Assembly: GCA_964606665.1 (NCBI GenBank)
Contig: CAZSHS010000015.1
Coordinates: 1 to 64,000, forward strand
DNA length: 64,000 nucleotides
DNA from: Aved-18 sp964606665
GTDB lineage: Bacteria > Cyanobacteriota > Vampirovibrionia > Obscuribacterales > Obscuribacteraceae
Reading direction: 5' to 3'
Shown: positions 7,901 to 16,547 of the stretch, in pieces
Position numbering within the stretch: position 1 is the first letter of the stretch
Layout: each line of letters begins with the position of its first letter
Notes under the pieces: generated by a model
The model's input: the letters and a program-made list of their open reading frames with translations, nothing else
Told to the model about the DNA's origin: nothing
Database searches by the model: none
Translations under genes and position numbers: made by a program

Positions 7901-7950
7901 GTTTTTCACCCGGATCCCGGGCCACGCGGCCCGGGATCCGGGCAAAAAAC
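7901..7950. repeat. GC-rich palindromic element, copy 1
   Basis: A 15-bp perfect stem (7909-7923 with 7928-7942) around loop ACGC. It is flanked by GTTTTT on the left and AAAAAC on the right, which can extend pairing across a CA/CA internal loop. It lies between convergent genes (7853 + and 8002 -). A near-identical copy is at 32041-32088. The A-run, not a T-run, follows the stem in both directions, so it is not a textbook intrinsic terminator. Confidence 0.85.
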
Positions 7951-7999
7951 GAAAAAGTCGATTCGATTTATTGTGAGATTCTCTACCGAAAGGCAATAA

Positions 8000-9211
8000 C
8001 TACTTCTTCAGCGCTTTAAATCCGACCTGGCGCTCGACCGAAGACTTACGCACAGCTTTGGTTTGAGCTACTGAAATGATTCTATTAAGAAGTTCAGTAT
8101 AAAAAACAGGCGGCTTGGAATTCATCCACAAGTAGAAAGAAAACGAACCTGGAATAGTGTTTATCTCATTAAAGTACAAAGTGCCGTCAGTGGTATCAAG
8201 CATAAAATCGATACGCGAAACGCCACTTGCATTTAGCGCTTTGAAGGCAGTTACAGCATAACTTCGAGCTTTCTCTTTTACGGCTGGGTCAAGGTCTTCA
8301 GGATCAATTACACGAGTGAGCGCCGCCATGCCTTGCATGCTGTCGTCGCCTTTCTTGCTGCCACCACGCAAATACTTATCTTCGTAAGTAAGTTCTTTGC
8401 CAGTGGATGACACTGGAATTTCGACCACAGATGCTATTGGCTCTATAGGATCATCTAGAACTGAAACGTTTATCTCAAGCTTTTTATCAAGACAAGGCTC
8501 CACCATTGCGGCAACGTCATATTTGAGTGCATGCAAGAGGGCTGAATCAAGCTCTTCTTCGCAGGTGGCACGTACTACGCCAATAGAAGATCCAAGATTG
8601 CAAGGTTTTACGAATAACGGAAAATTACCCAGACGTTTTATAACTTGATCACGCAAAGAAGTTAGATGCTTACCAAAATCGGCTTCTACCGATTCGCGAT
8701 TAATAACCTGACAGGGCAGTACGGGCACACCGTGAGCTTCGACGATTTTTTTAGAATGATATTTGCTCATTCCAAGTATCGAGCCAAGCACACCACATCC
8801 GGTGTAGGTGACGTCGGCTAATTCAAACAATCCCTGAATGCTTCCGTCTTCGCCGTATGTGCCATGAAAAGCAGGCAAGAAAATATCAATTGGAATTACA
8901 GGGCTGGCATGGTCTTCTGGATTTTGCAAAATAGTAAGTCCGCCTACACCTGGCTTTGGCAGCAAGGTTACTTCGGTCACTTCAGAAAGCGAGCCAGGCA
9001 TTGCTAAGTAGAATGACTTATCTAATAATTTCTTTCCGTAATACCACTTACCCGAAGGCGCGATATAGACCGGATATGGGTCCCATCGAATGGGATCGAG
9101 TGCTTTGATTAATTGCAGACCGGTGATGACAGAGATTTCGTGTTCGACTGAACGTCCGCCGAACATGACTGCGACTTTCTTTCTCTTGTGACCGTTTGAA
9201 TTGCTGCCCAT
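8000..9211 (-). CDS. ddl: D-alanine--D-alanine ligase
   Basis: 403 residues. ATP-grasp ligase that joins two D-alanines for the peptidoglycan stem peptide used by MurF. Visible motifs are VAVMFGGRSVEHEISVITG at the N-terminus, the central TYTGCGVLGSILGMSKYHSKKI, FPLFVKPCNLGSSIGV, the metal-binding region SRIDFMLDTTDGTLYFNEINTIPGS, and the final MNSKPPVFYTELLNRII. Slightly longer than the usual 300-370. ATG start with GAGG about 13 nt upstream. It is the last gene of the murC-murB-hydrolase-murF-ddl operon, 8 bp after murF, so substrate maker and substrate user are co-expressed. The cell acts on it in the cytoplasm. Confidence 0.96.
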   Translation of the reverse strand: MGSNSNGHKRKKVAVMFGGRSVEHEISVITGLQLIKALDPIRWDPYPVYIAPSGKWYYGKKLLDKSFYLAMPGSLSEVTEVTLLPKPGVGGLTILQNPEDHASPVIPIDIFLPAFHGTYGEDGSIQGLFELADVTYTGCGVLGSILGMSKYHSKKIVEAHGVPVLPCQVINRESVEADFGKHLTSLRDQVIKRLGNFPLFVKPCNLGSSIGVVRATCEEELDSALLHALKYDVAAMVEPCLDKKLEINVSVLDDPIEPIASVVEIPVSSTGKELTYEDKYLRGGSKKGDDSMQGMAALTRVIDPEDLDPAVKEKARSYAVTAFKALNASGVSRIDFMLDTTDGTLYFNEINTIPGSFSFYLWMNSKPPVFYTELLNRIISVAQTKAVRKSSVERQVGFKALKK

Positions 9212-9219
9212 AGATGCCG

Positions 9220-10920
9220 TTAAAACCTCGGATTAGATTCGTAGAGGTCAGGCAAATCGTTCTCGATTAAGACAATGTCTCCGTCATCGCAATAATCGTA
9301 AGCAAGATAACTGAAGGCTTCTTTCATGGTTGCTACTTCACGGATTTTTTCTGCGTCAAACCCGCCTTCTTTCAATCCAGATAGAAGCGCGTCTTTATTA
9401 GTCGAGCCCACAATAATTGCCTGGTCGCACAAAGTGGCAGCGTGCTGTGCCGCTTTTTTATTTTCGTCGAATTGTTTGGGTCCAAGCTCAACCATGCCAG
9501 GAGTTACTAACACTTTGCGATTGCCTTTTTGCGAGCCCAATACATCAAGGGCAGCTTTGAAGCCTACCGGATTTGAATTAAATGCATCATTCAAGCGCAA
9601 AATCTCGCCTTGTCGAATAGGCCTTCCATTTGGTGTGCCGATAAAAGATGAGATTGTGGTGCGGACAGGTTCCAACCTATTGCTTTCGGTTTTGACATTT
9701 CGAATAGCAGCAAGCACCAGTTCTGGTGCCAGACCCATTGCGCAAGCCATGGCGAAACTGGCAAGTATGTTAGACAGCATCGGCTCGCCAAGCAGCTTTG
9801 TGAAGCCTTGAAATTCTTTGCCATCTATCTTAATTGCAAAATTTGTTCCCTTGGAAGTAGGTTCGATGTCGTACATGTACACATCTAAAGGACCGGCTTC
9901 CTTTTTTAGTCCGTAGATTATCGTCTTCTTTTTAGGATAAAGCTCAGCCATTTTTCGCGTCCAGACGTTATCGCCATTCACTACAAGAACGCCGTCTTCA
10001 GGCACCGCTTGCGGCAATTCGGACTTAGCTTTAAATACATTTTCTGGTGAGCCAAACAATTCTAAGTGCATCTCACCAACTGCAGTAACGATTGCAGCAT
10101 GTGGAGGTGTGAGCGAACACATTCTTTTGATAGAGCCTACGTGATAGGCACCCATCTCAACCACTGCGAATTTTTGACCGGGTTTCATGCGCTCGCGAAT
10201 CTCGCGAGTCATGCCCATGTAACTATTTATGGATCTTGGTGTAGAAAAAGTTGGTGCCACCGCACTCAGAATATCTGCCAAAATAACTTTGGTACTGGTT
10301 TTGCCGTAACTGCCTGTAATACCGATGACGACCGGGTCTACATCTTTTAAAATAGCGCGTGCTTGATTGGCAAAGTTTTCTTGCAGCCCTTTTTCATAAG
10401 GGTCGAGCAACCAATTAGATTTGACAAGATACCACGATATAAATTGAATAAGAACTAGATTTTTGATCCAGAAAGCAGTGAAAACATAGTCATAAAAGTG
10501 CTTGAACGAAAACATCATCACAAGCCCTAAAGACACAGTATAAGTGCATAATGCCAGATTATAAATGCGCTTAGCACGCTCTGTCATTTTAAGTGAAACC
10601 TTGGCGTGAGTAATCGGATTTTCTTCGCGCGATGCGACGAAGAAAAGTAAGATTGCAAGCGCAATAGTTATGTAAGGCGTAAAAGTAGGAGCATAATTAT
10701 GACTTAAATAACTAGCAGCAATACCAATTAAACAGACAAGCGAGCCACGAGTATCAAAAGCTTTTCGAGCAAAAAACCACTTTTTGAAACGATGATGGTC
10801 ATAATCTTCTTGTTGCAAAAACTGCAAGTAACGCTTTGCGCGTCTGGTGAAAAAATAGACACTTGAACATGCGGCAAAAAGCACAATTACGACATTGAAA
10901 ATAAACTGGTCATCAAACAC
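9220..10920 (-). CDS. murF: MurF-type UDP-MurNAc-tripeptide--D-Ala-D-Ala ligase with N-terminal membrane domain
   Basis: 566 residues from a GTG. The ligase part (about 175-566) has P-loop ITGSYGKTSTK (201-211), EMGAYHVGSIKRM, VGEMHLELFGSPENVFKAKSE, LNDAFNSNPVGFKAALDVL and TPGMVELG, all MurF signatures. It adds D-Ala-D-Ala to the peptidoglycan precursor. Unusually, the first ~165 residues hold about five hydrophobic segments (near 7-25, 60-72, 80-96, 120-138, 148-166), so the enzyme is membrane-anchored, whereas classical MurF is soluble and ~450 residues. The start overlaps the end of the hydrolase gene by 8 nt and ddl follows. MurF activity is well supported by motif and context. Confidence 0.93.
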   Translation of the reverse strand: MFDDQFIFNVVIVLFAACSSVYFFTRRAKRYLQFLQQEDYDHHRFKKWFFARKAFDTRGSLVCLIGIAASYLSHNYAPTFTPYITIALAILLFFVASREENPITHAKVSLKMTERAKRIYNLALCTYTVSLGLVMMFSFKHFYDYVFTAFWIKNLVLIQFISWYLVKSNWLLDPYEKGLQENFANQARAILKDVDPVVIGITGSYGKTSTKVILADILSAVAPTFSTPRSINSYMGMTREIRERMKPGQKFAVVEMGAYHVGSIKRMCSLTPPHAAIVTAVGEMHLELFGSPENVFKAKSELPQAVPEDGVLVVNGDNVWTRKMAELYPKKKTIIYGLKKEAGPLDVYMYDIEPTSKGTNFAIKIDGKEFQGFTKLLGEPMLSNILASFAMACAMGLAPELVLAAIRNVKTESNRLEPVRTTISSFIGTPNGRPIRQGEILRLNDAFNSNPVGFKAALDVLGSQKGNRKVLVTPGMVELGPKQFDENKKAAQHAATLCDQAIIVGSTNKDALLSGLKEGGFDAEKIREVATMKEAFSYLAYDYCDDGDIVLIENDLPDLYESNPRF

Positions 10921-11731
10921 AGGCTGCTTTTTCCTCCTGTTCTATTTTGATCGATTTCAAAAACGGCACGATGTAATAAGCGCAAATATGGGCACCTTCA
11001 TCGATAAAAGGAAAATGGTCTTTGCCAGGCAATGCCACAAACTGAGAGCCTTTGATAAGTTCGTGAAAACGTTTGCCAGACTCAATAGGGGTTTCGGTGT
11101 CTTTTGCTCCCCACAAAATAAAAGTAGGGCATTTAATTAATTGACTATCCTGAGTTAAGTCTTCATTCACTGCTTTTAGAAATATGGTCCGCATATCACC
11201 TGCGTTTTTATAATCGAGCGAGGCAAATTTAGGAACAAACCAGTCTTGAAAAATCTTAGAGCCCGACATACTATCGATTGCTTTTACAGTTTTAGATAAC
11301 ATACCGATTGCTTTAGCACGTATGTTTTTGGGGAATTTCAGTTCGCGTTTCAGTCCACCAGAATTAATTAGAACTACACCGGCGACCAAATCTGGATACA
11401 TACTGGCTAATCGAACAGACACTCTGCCACCAAAACTGTGACCAATAAGAATGCACTTGTCGATATTTTTTGATTCACAAAACTGTCTTATGCCCACGCC
11501 ATATTCGCGCGTGTCCCAATCGGTTTCTGGCTTGGGTGATTTACCAAAACCTGGTAAGTCTAAAATGTAAATCGTGTAGAAATTGCTTAAAAGTTCACCC
11601 AGAGCACGCATAGACTGAAGACTTTGTCCCCAGCCGTGCATCATGATGATGGGAATATCGCACTTATCTTGGGTTGTTGATTTGTCTTTGCTTTTAAGTA
11701 ATACAAAATTGATGTCGGTCATGGTTTCCAT
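10913..11731 (-). CDS. Alpha/beta hydrolase inside the mur operon
   Basis: 272 residues, cytosolic, alpha/beta-hydrolase fold. Seen are HGWGQSLQSM (oxyanion region, about 32-41), nucleophile elbow GHSFGGR (Ser about 98), FILWGAKDTETP (acid Asp) and GKDHFPF (catalytic His), so the triad is complete. The substrate cannot be read from sequence. It overlaps murB by 13 nt and murF by 8 nt, which implies tight translational coupling and suggests a role in precursor metabolism or wall-related ester chemistry. ATG at 11731 is used; a second ATG at 11722 is possible. Confidence 0.9.
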   Translation of the reverse strand: METMTDINFVLLKSKDKSTTQDKCDIPIIMMHGWGQSLQSMRALGELLSNFYTIYILDLPGFGKSPKPETDWDTREYGVGIRQFCESKNIDKCILIGHSFGGRVSVRLASMYPDLVAGVVLINSGGLKRELKFPKNIRAKAIGMLSKTVKAIDSMSGSKIFQDWFVPKFASLDYKNAGDMRTIFLKAVNEDLTQDSQLIKCPTFILWGAKDTETPIESGKRFHELIKGSQFVALPGKDHFPFIDEGAHICAYYIVPFLKSIKIEQEEKAACV

Positions 11732-12615
11732 GCCCTCAATTCTTCATCGCTAAATTTACCAAGCGTTTTCCACTCTGGAAGCATTCTTACATGGAATTGC
11801 TCTTGTACCATTTCTTGCATACGACCGACCAGATTGGCTACGTCATGCGAAGTGGCACCGCCCATATTAATGACAAAATTGGCATGCAACTCAGATACAG
11901 CAGCTTTGCCTTCATGCATATTTTTAGCACCAGACTTGTCTAAAAGTAATCCAGCACTTCTGTCTGGGTCTGGATTTTTGAATGTACTTCCTGCGTTTGG
12001 AAAACCAATGGGTTGTGTGCGCATTCTGTATTCTTCATTGTGTTTGGTTTTTGCCACAATTTCTTCCGCTTTGCCATGCGGCAAATTGAATACGGCTGAG
12101 ACAATAACGTGCTTCAAAGGATCGAGTTTACATTTTCTATAAACAAATTCGATTTCTTCATTTTTCAATGTCACAAGTTTCTTTTCTTCAGAATCGAAGT
12201 ATGTGACAGTATCTACAATATTAGCCATGCAACTTCCATGCGCACCGGCGTTCATTATGACGCCACCACCCACGGTTCCAGGAATACCCACAGCAAATTC
12301 AAGTCCCGAATATCCTTTTTGAGCGGCAAATTTGGCTAGATGAGGAAGACGTGCTCCAGCGGCGGCTTCGAGCTGACTTTCAGAAATTTGTTTTATTTCA
12401 GTCAAGTCGGTAGTTCGAATCACTGTGCCGTCAAATCCTTCTGAGGATATAAGCAAGTTTGACCCGCCACCAATAACGTACCAGGGCTCGCCATTTATTT
12501 GCCCCACTAATTGCACAAGCTCGTCAATTGTTTTGGGATGACAAACGCGACGGGCGGAACCGCCGATTTTTAGTGTTGTATAGCGTGCCAGAGAGGCATT
12601 AGCTAGTTCGTCCAT
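11719..12615 (-). CDS. murB: UDP-N-acetylenolpyruvoylglucosamine reductase
   Basis: 298 residues. FAD-dependent reduction of UDP-GlcNAc-enolpyruvate to UDP-MurNAc, the second committed step of peptidoglycan synthesis. Motifs: TTLKIGGSAR near the N-terminus, the FAD loop YVIGGGSNLLIS (about 46-57), GIPGTVGGGVIMNAGAHG (about 109-126), VYRKCKL, and the catalytic Ser region PNAGSTFKNP followed by HANFVINMGGAT. Length fits MurB. ATG at 12615, one base after murC ends, so it is coupled to murC. Both flanking genes act in the same pathway except the hydrolase downstream. Confidence 0.97.
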   Translation of the reverse strand: MDELANASLARYTTLKIGGSARRVCHPKTIDELVQLVGQINGEPWYVIGGGSNLLISSEGFDGTVIRTTDLTEIKQISESQLEAAAGARLPHLAKFAAQKGYSGLEFAVGIPGTVGGGVIMNAGAHGSCMANIVDTVTYFDSEEKKLVTLKNEEIEFVYRKCKLDPLKHVIVSAVFNLPHGKAEEIVAKTKHNEEYRMRTQPIGFPNAGSTFKNPDPDRSAGLLLDKSGAKNMHEGKAAVSELHANFVINMGGATSHDVANLVGRMQEMVQEQFHVRMLPEWKTLGKFSDEELRAWKP

Positions 12616-12616
12616 T

Positions 12617-14155
12617 CTACTTTTTTTCCAAGCTAGAAAGCATAGTCAAAAGTTGAGGGCCAATATTGGTGATGTCACCAGCGCCTACAGTCAACAGTAA
12701 ATCACCCGGCTCAAGCTCGTTCATTACAGTGGAGGCAATGTCCTTCACTGCACCACCAATGTATTTTACTTGCTTGTGGTCTACTTCTTTAGAAAAGACT
12801 TCTGAATTGATACCATCTATCGATTTGCCGCGAGCAACATAAACGTCGCTCATCAAAACCAGGTCGGCATATTTGAACGATTGACAAAAATCTTGCCAGT
12901 GGTCTTTCAATCTAGATGGTTGGTGCGGTTGAAAAAGTATTACAACTCGCTTCAGTCCTTGCCCCTGGCCTTTGACCCGAAGGTAATCTTGAGCTGCTTT
13001 AAGAGTTGCAACTACTTCTGTTGGGTGGTGAGCATAGTCATCTACGACAAGTATTCCAGCCTGTTTGCCCAGAATTTGAAATCGTCTATTCACTCCCACA
13101 AATTGCGAGATCGATGTGTCTATCACTTCAAAATCTAAGCCACATTCTAAGCCAGTGATGATGGCAGACAAAGCATTTGCTTTGTTATGTTCTCCTGGAA
13201 CGCTCATGTTCACTGTGCCAAGCAACTCGTTTTTGCGATAGACCCGCATTGAAAAAGAGTCAGGACTATCAAATGTATAGTCGCAATTCGCTGTCTCAGG
13301 AATGCCTTTTGTTCCATACGTTATTAGTTTGGATTTTTGCCTGGGCGAAATATTGCCTGCAAGCTCCCTGCATCCAGCATCGTCCATGCACAAAATAATT
13401 TTGCCTTTGGTTTGCTCTGCAAACACAAGCATAGACTTTTGAATTTGGGCAAGTCCTCCTGGATAGTTCTCCAGATGGTCGCCTTCGATATTGGTGATGA
13501 TTGATATGTACGAATCGACTTTTGTTTGAGTGCCGTCACTTTCGTCTATTTCAGCCACAAAGTATTGACCTTCGCCATGCACCGAATTGGCTTTAATTTT
13601 CCCGAAAATTCCGCCTACCACCACCGATGGTTCCAACCCACCGTCAATCAGTATCTGAGATATCATGCCGGTTGTGGTTGTTTTACCGTGGGTGCCAGAG
13701 ACACCTATTAGTTTTTTTTGCTTGGTCAGTTCACACAAGAGGTCGGAGCGATGCCATACAGGCAGATTGAGACGCTCAGCCTCAGCCATTTCCGGATTCT
13801 CTCTGGAGATGGCAGTAGACACCACCATTAGTCCTGCATCAGCCACATTAGAGGCGCTATGTCCAATGTATATCTTGGCTCCACTTGCTTCTAATTCCTT
13901 TGTGATTTCAGAGCCCGACTTGTCGGATCCGCTAATTTTCCTGCCTTCAGCAAGTAAAAGACGAGCAAGGGCAGACATGCCAATGCCACCAATACCGACA
14001 AGATGCACGGTCTTTCCTGATTTAGTCAGCTTTTCAAAATCAACAGAAGGTTTAGTAACAGCGCTCTGAGTATTACGAGTATCTATATCCAAGTCCCGCC
14101 TCGCATATCCTGCATATACAGCCAGCTTTGGTAAGTCACACAAAGTTTCGGCCAC
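12617..14155 (-). CDS. murC: UDP-N-acetylmuramate--L-alanine ligase
   Basis: 512 residues from a GTG. Adds L-Ala to UDP-MurNAc. The Rossmann-like entry HLVGIGGIGMSALARLLL (about 50-68), ATP loop GVSGTHGKTTTTGMI (about 152-166), EIDESDGTQ, NIEGDHLENY and VDDYAHHPTEV are diagnostic of MurC. The first ~45 residues are an extension beyond the usual start; a shorter start cannot be ruled out, but no ATG with a ribosome site lies at the conserved beginning. It leads the wall operon 59 bp after rpsT on the same strand. Mur ligases work in the cytoplasm near the membrane. Confidence 0.96.
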   Translation of the reverse strand: MAETLCDLPKLAVYAGYARRDLDIDTRNTQSAVTKPSVDFEKLTKSGKTVHLVGIGGIGMSALARLLLAEGRKISGSDKSGSEITKELEASGAKIYIGHSASNVADAGLMVVSTAISRENPEMAEAERLNLPVWHRSDLLCELTKQKKLIGVSGTHGKTTTTGMISQILIDGGLEPSVVVGGIFGKIKANSVHGEGQYFVAEIDESDGTQTKVDSYISIITNIEGDHLENYPGGLAQIQKSMLVFAEQTKGKIILCMDDAGCRELAGNISPRQKSKLITYGTKGIPETANCDYTFDSPDSFSMRVYRKNELLGTVNMSVPGEHNKANALSAIITGLECGLDFEVIDTSISQFVGVNRRFQILGKQAGILVVDDYAHHPTEVVATLKAAQDYLRVKGQGQGLKRVVILFQPHQPSRLKDHWQDFCQSFKYADLVLMSDVYVARGKSIDGINSEVFSKEVDHKQVKYIGGAVKDIASTVMNELEPGDLLLTVGAGDITNIGPQLLTMLSSLEKK

Positions 14156-14214
14156 ATCTAAATATAGCGAGAAAGCGCTAAAGACTCAACGGAATTACTA
14201 TTTAGTTTTGAATT

Positions 14215-14487
14215 CTATTTGCCAGATTTTAACAGGTGGAGCTTCGCTGCCAAACGAGACTTTTTGCGGTCTCCGGTGTTTTTGTGCAACACACCTTTGG
14301 CGATTGATTTGTCCACAATTTTGTAGAACGCGGCAAGGCTTGAATCAATGGCTTTTTGATCAGCCGATTTCATGGCGTCTTCTACGTGGTTCTGGAAAGT
14401 TCTCAACTGAGATTTATATGTGCGGTTGCGCAGGCGGTTGCGTTCAGCAACTTTGACTCTTTTAATAGCAGATTTGATATTGGGCAC
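14215..14487 (-). CDS. rpsT: 30S ribosomal protein S20
   Basis: 90 residues from GTG. Typical S20: MPNIKSAIKRVKVAERNRLRN at the N-terminus, a Lys/Arg-rich three-helix bundle and IAKGVLHKNTGDRKKSRLA near the end. It binds 16S rRNA early in 30S assembly. It lies upstream of murC with a 59-bp gap and may share a promoter with the wall operon; a small hairpin TAGCG/CGCTA (14165-14180) sits in that gap. Confidence 0.97.
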   Translation of the reverse strand: MPNIKSAIKRVKVAERNRLRNRTYKSQLRTFQNHVEDAMKSADQKAIDSSLAAFYKIVDKSIAKGVLHKNTGDRKKSRLAAKLHLLKSGK

Positions 14488-14604
14488 GGATCTTAACTAC
14501 GCCTCACCGGATATATACATGAAGGGAATAATTCTAACACACAGCCCCTTGGCGCTACTAAAAGAGCCTGGCTGGTTAAAGAAGAGCTTAACAAATAGAA
14601 TAAT

Positions 14605-15123
14605 CTAAGTCTGAGGAGCGCCCGAGGTTGTACCGGGATCATTGCCGCCAGAGCTAGGATCTTGGGCATTATCAGGATCGCTTGTAAGCTGGATGATTTT
14701 GTTTTCTTCCTCACCGCCGCCGGCAGTGTAACTTAAAGCGGCCTTTGCAACTGTCTGATTTTTTGGTCCGTGTTGCTGAACCAAAATTTGAACTGTTTGA
14801 GACATCACATTTTGCGCGTGCTTCTTCCAGTTGGCTGGCAATCTATTCATGCCTTCCTTGATTTTCTTGCCGCTTTTAGCAATTGCCTGGACCGACTTTC
14901 CGTCTTTAGCAGCTTTGTCGAAAGCTTCGCTACTCTTGTCTTTGCTATCTCCAGCGTCTTTTTTGGCGTCCTTGCCAGTATCTTTAGGCTTTGCAGCTTC
15001 CGCTTTTTTGCCACTATCCTTAGAAATATCTAGCAAGTTAAACCCGCCGCTACCGGACTCATCCGGTCGCTCCTGCCTTTTTGGCAATTTATCCATTGGG
15101 TCTTGATTGCTGTCGTTGTTCAT
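14605..15123 (-). CDS. Lys/Asp-rich low-complexity protein of unknown function
   Basis: 172 residues, no signal peptide or membrane span. The first ~75 residues are dominated by Lys, Asp, Ser and Ala and look disordered (for example DTGKDAKKDAGDSKDKSSEA). Residues 80-135 could form helices (GMNRLPANWKKHAQNVMSQTVQILVQQHG). The tail is Gly/Ser/Asp-rich. No family recognised. A TATAAT -10 lies 50 bp upstream. The gene runs toward rpsT, ending 117 bp before it. Confidence 0.6.
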   Translation of the reverse strand: MNNDSNQDPMDKLPKRQERPDESGSGGFNLLDISKDSGKKAEAAKPKDTGKDAKKDAGDSKDKSSEAFDKAAKDGKSVQAIAKSGKKIKEGMNRLPANWKKHAQNVMSQTVQILVQQHGPKNQTVAKAALSYTAGGGEEENKIIQLTSDPDNAQDPSSGGNDPGTTSGAPQT

Positions 15124-15172
15124 CTTCTAAGGTCGGTCCTCAAGTAAGCGTAATTTACTCATAGTTATACAT

Positions 15173-15178
15173 ATTATA
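15173..15178 (-). promoter_or_regulatory. -10 element (TATAAT) for the gene at 15123
   Basis: Perfect sigma-70 -10 hexamer on the minus strand, preceded by AC and sitting about 50 bp before the ATG. The region about 17 bp upstream (AGAATT) is a poor -35, so the promoter may be weak or depend on an activator. Confidence 0.4.
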
Positions 15179-15272
15179 GTAAGAAAAACCGGGAAATTCT
15201 AAAAACGCTGCAAATTTCCTGAATTTGAGCTTAATCCTGGCGCCCCAGATTGTCAATGCGTGAAATCAGCCA

Positions 15273-16547
15273 TCAACGCACAGACCAATCAAATTGATAT
15301 CTTATCTGCACCGAACTGGGCGAGCCTTTTGGCAGCGGATCCAGTGGTGATGCCTGACTAAGTGCCTGCAGTGCTAATTGGTCAATATTTTCTTTGCCAC
15401 TACTCTCAACTATTTGTGGCTCAACAATGCGCCCGTCCTTTTTTATGGTAAATACTGCAACCACTCGCTGGGCATTAAAACCCTTAGGTGGCGCCCATTT
15501 CGCTTGAATGTCTCTTTTCATTTTTTTCATATAGGAGCCAAAATCAAGAGCTTGTCCTGAATCATTTGATTCTTCATCGTTATCTTCGTCGTCTTTTTCA
15601 TTTTTGGAAAGAGCACTTTTAGCCGCCAATTGAGCTTGACGCTCTTCTACATAAACAGTGTCGGGGTTGTGCCCGATGCGAATATGCTCTGGAGTTGAGC
15701 TTTTTGTTGGCATTCCAAGAATTGCTTTTACTACAAGAGAATCATTTCTAGGATAAGCAAAAATCGCTTTTTCAGTGCCTGCATTCTGCTGTACATACTG
15801 AGTCATGGCAAAAAGATCGGTTTGTCCGCTACCAGCTTTGAGCGCTTCGGTGATGTTATCTACCAGGGCAGAACATTTTTTAGTTTGGGCGTGCTGAGCA
15901 TCGCTGCCGGGGACAGTTGCAGCAAAAATAGTAGTGTTTGTCTCTTGAGCAATCTCATCATATATTTTGGACGATGGTAAAGAACCATCATCAAGACGTA
16001 CAGCCGGACTTATATCCAGAAGACATACAATGTAGGGTGATTGAGTTCGTTTAGCAACATTTTTCAGAGTGTCACGCAAACTTATTGTATTTTCAAGACT
16101 TCCATTGGCAGATGGAGTGTCATAAAAGCAAAGAAAAATGTCATTCTTTCCTTTCACCGTTTTATAACGAGTATTGAAATAAAGTAGTACAAGATCGCCT
16201 GGTAATGCGTGTTTTAAAAGCCATGGCTCGCCAAGGCATTTTTCTATATTGCTCTTGATTGTTTTAGTGCCCGAAACAGTTGCAACCTGCGCAGGCGCAA
16301 AACGACCAAATTGTGGGTTTACAAGAATTTCCTTTAACGCGACGCCACTATCGGTTGCAGATGTTATAGAAGGAATGTCTTTATCAAAATATTTTTCGCA
16401 CGAAACAATAAGTGCCCACTTTTCTCTGATGGCAGGCTTCTTTTCTTTAGCGGCAAGGGGTAGGGCGAGAGCTTCAACATTTTGAAAAACTACCAGTACT
16501 AAAACTATAAATTGAATAGAAAAAAGATTGAGCACTGATCTAAACAT
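15273..16547 (-). CDS. Secreted caspase-like (inactive) protein with TonB C-terminal-type domain
   Basis: 424 residues. A signal peptide or anchor (SIQFIVLVLVVFQNVEALALP) precedes a caspase/peptidase-C14-like domain (about 43-270): KWALIVSCEKYFD, a strand DLVLLYF at 118-124, and YIVCLLDIS at 172-180. In active members these are followed by GHG (His) and DACHSG (Cys). Here the matching residues are N-T-R at 125-127 and I-S-P at 179-181, so both the His and the Cys are replaced. An acidic linker (about 325-345) leads to a TonB-C/energy-transducer-type domain (347-424: YMKKMKRDIQAKWAPP, AVFTIKKDGRIVEPQIVESSG). It is probably a periplasmic pseudo-protease or scaffold. Domain calls come from motif reading, not a search. 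Confidence 0.75.
   Translation of the reverse strand: MFRSVLNLFSIQFIVLVLVVFQNVEALALPLAAKEKKPAIREKWALIVSCEKYFDKDIPSITSATDSGVALKEILVNPQFGRFAPAQVATVSGTKTIKSNIEKCLGEPWLLKHALPGDLVLLYFNTRYKTVKGKNDIFLCFYDTPSANGSLENTISLRDTLKNVAKRTQSPYIVCLLDISPAVRLDDGSLPSSKIYDEIAQETNTTIFAATVPGSDAQHAQTKKCSALVDNITEALKAGSGQTDLFAMTQYVQQNAGTEKAIFAYPRNDSLVVKAILGMPTKSSTPEHIRIGHNPDTVYVEERQAQLAAKSALSKNEKDDEDNDEESNDSGQALDFGSYMKKMKRDIQAKWAPPKGFNAQRVVAVFTIKKDGRIVEPQIVESSGKENIDQLALQALSQASPLDPLPKGSPSSVQIRYQFDWSVR

Noticed and set aside
7901..7950. GC-rich palindrome as an intrinsic terminator
   Set aside because: The T-run lies before and the A-run after the stem in both directions, the reverse of a terminator layout. Kept as a repeat element.
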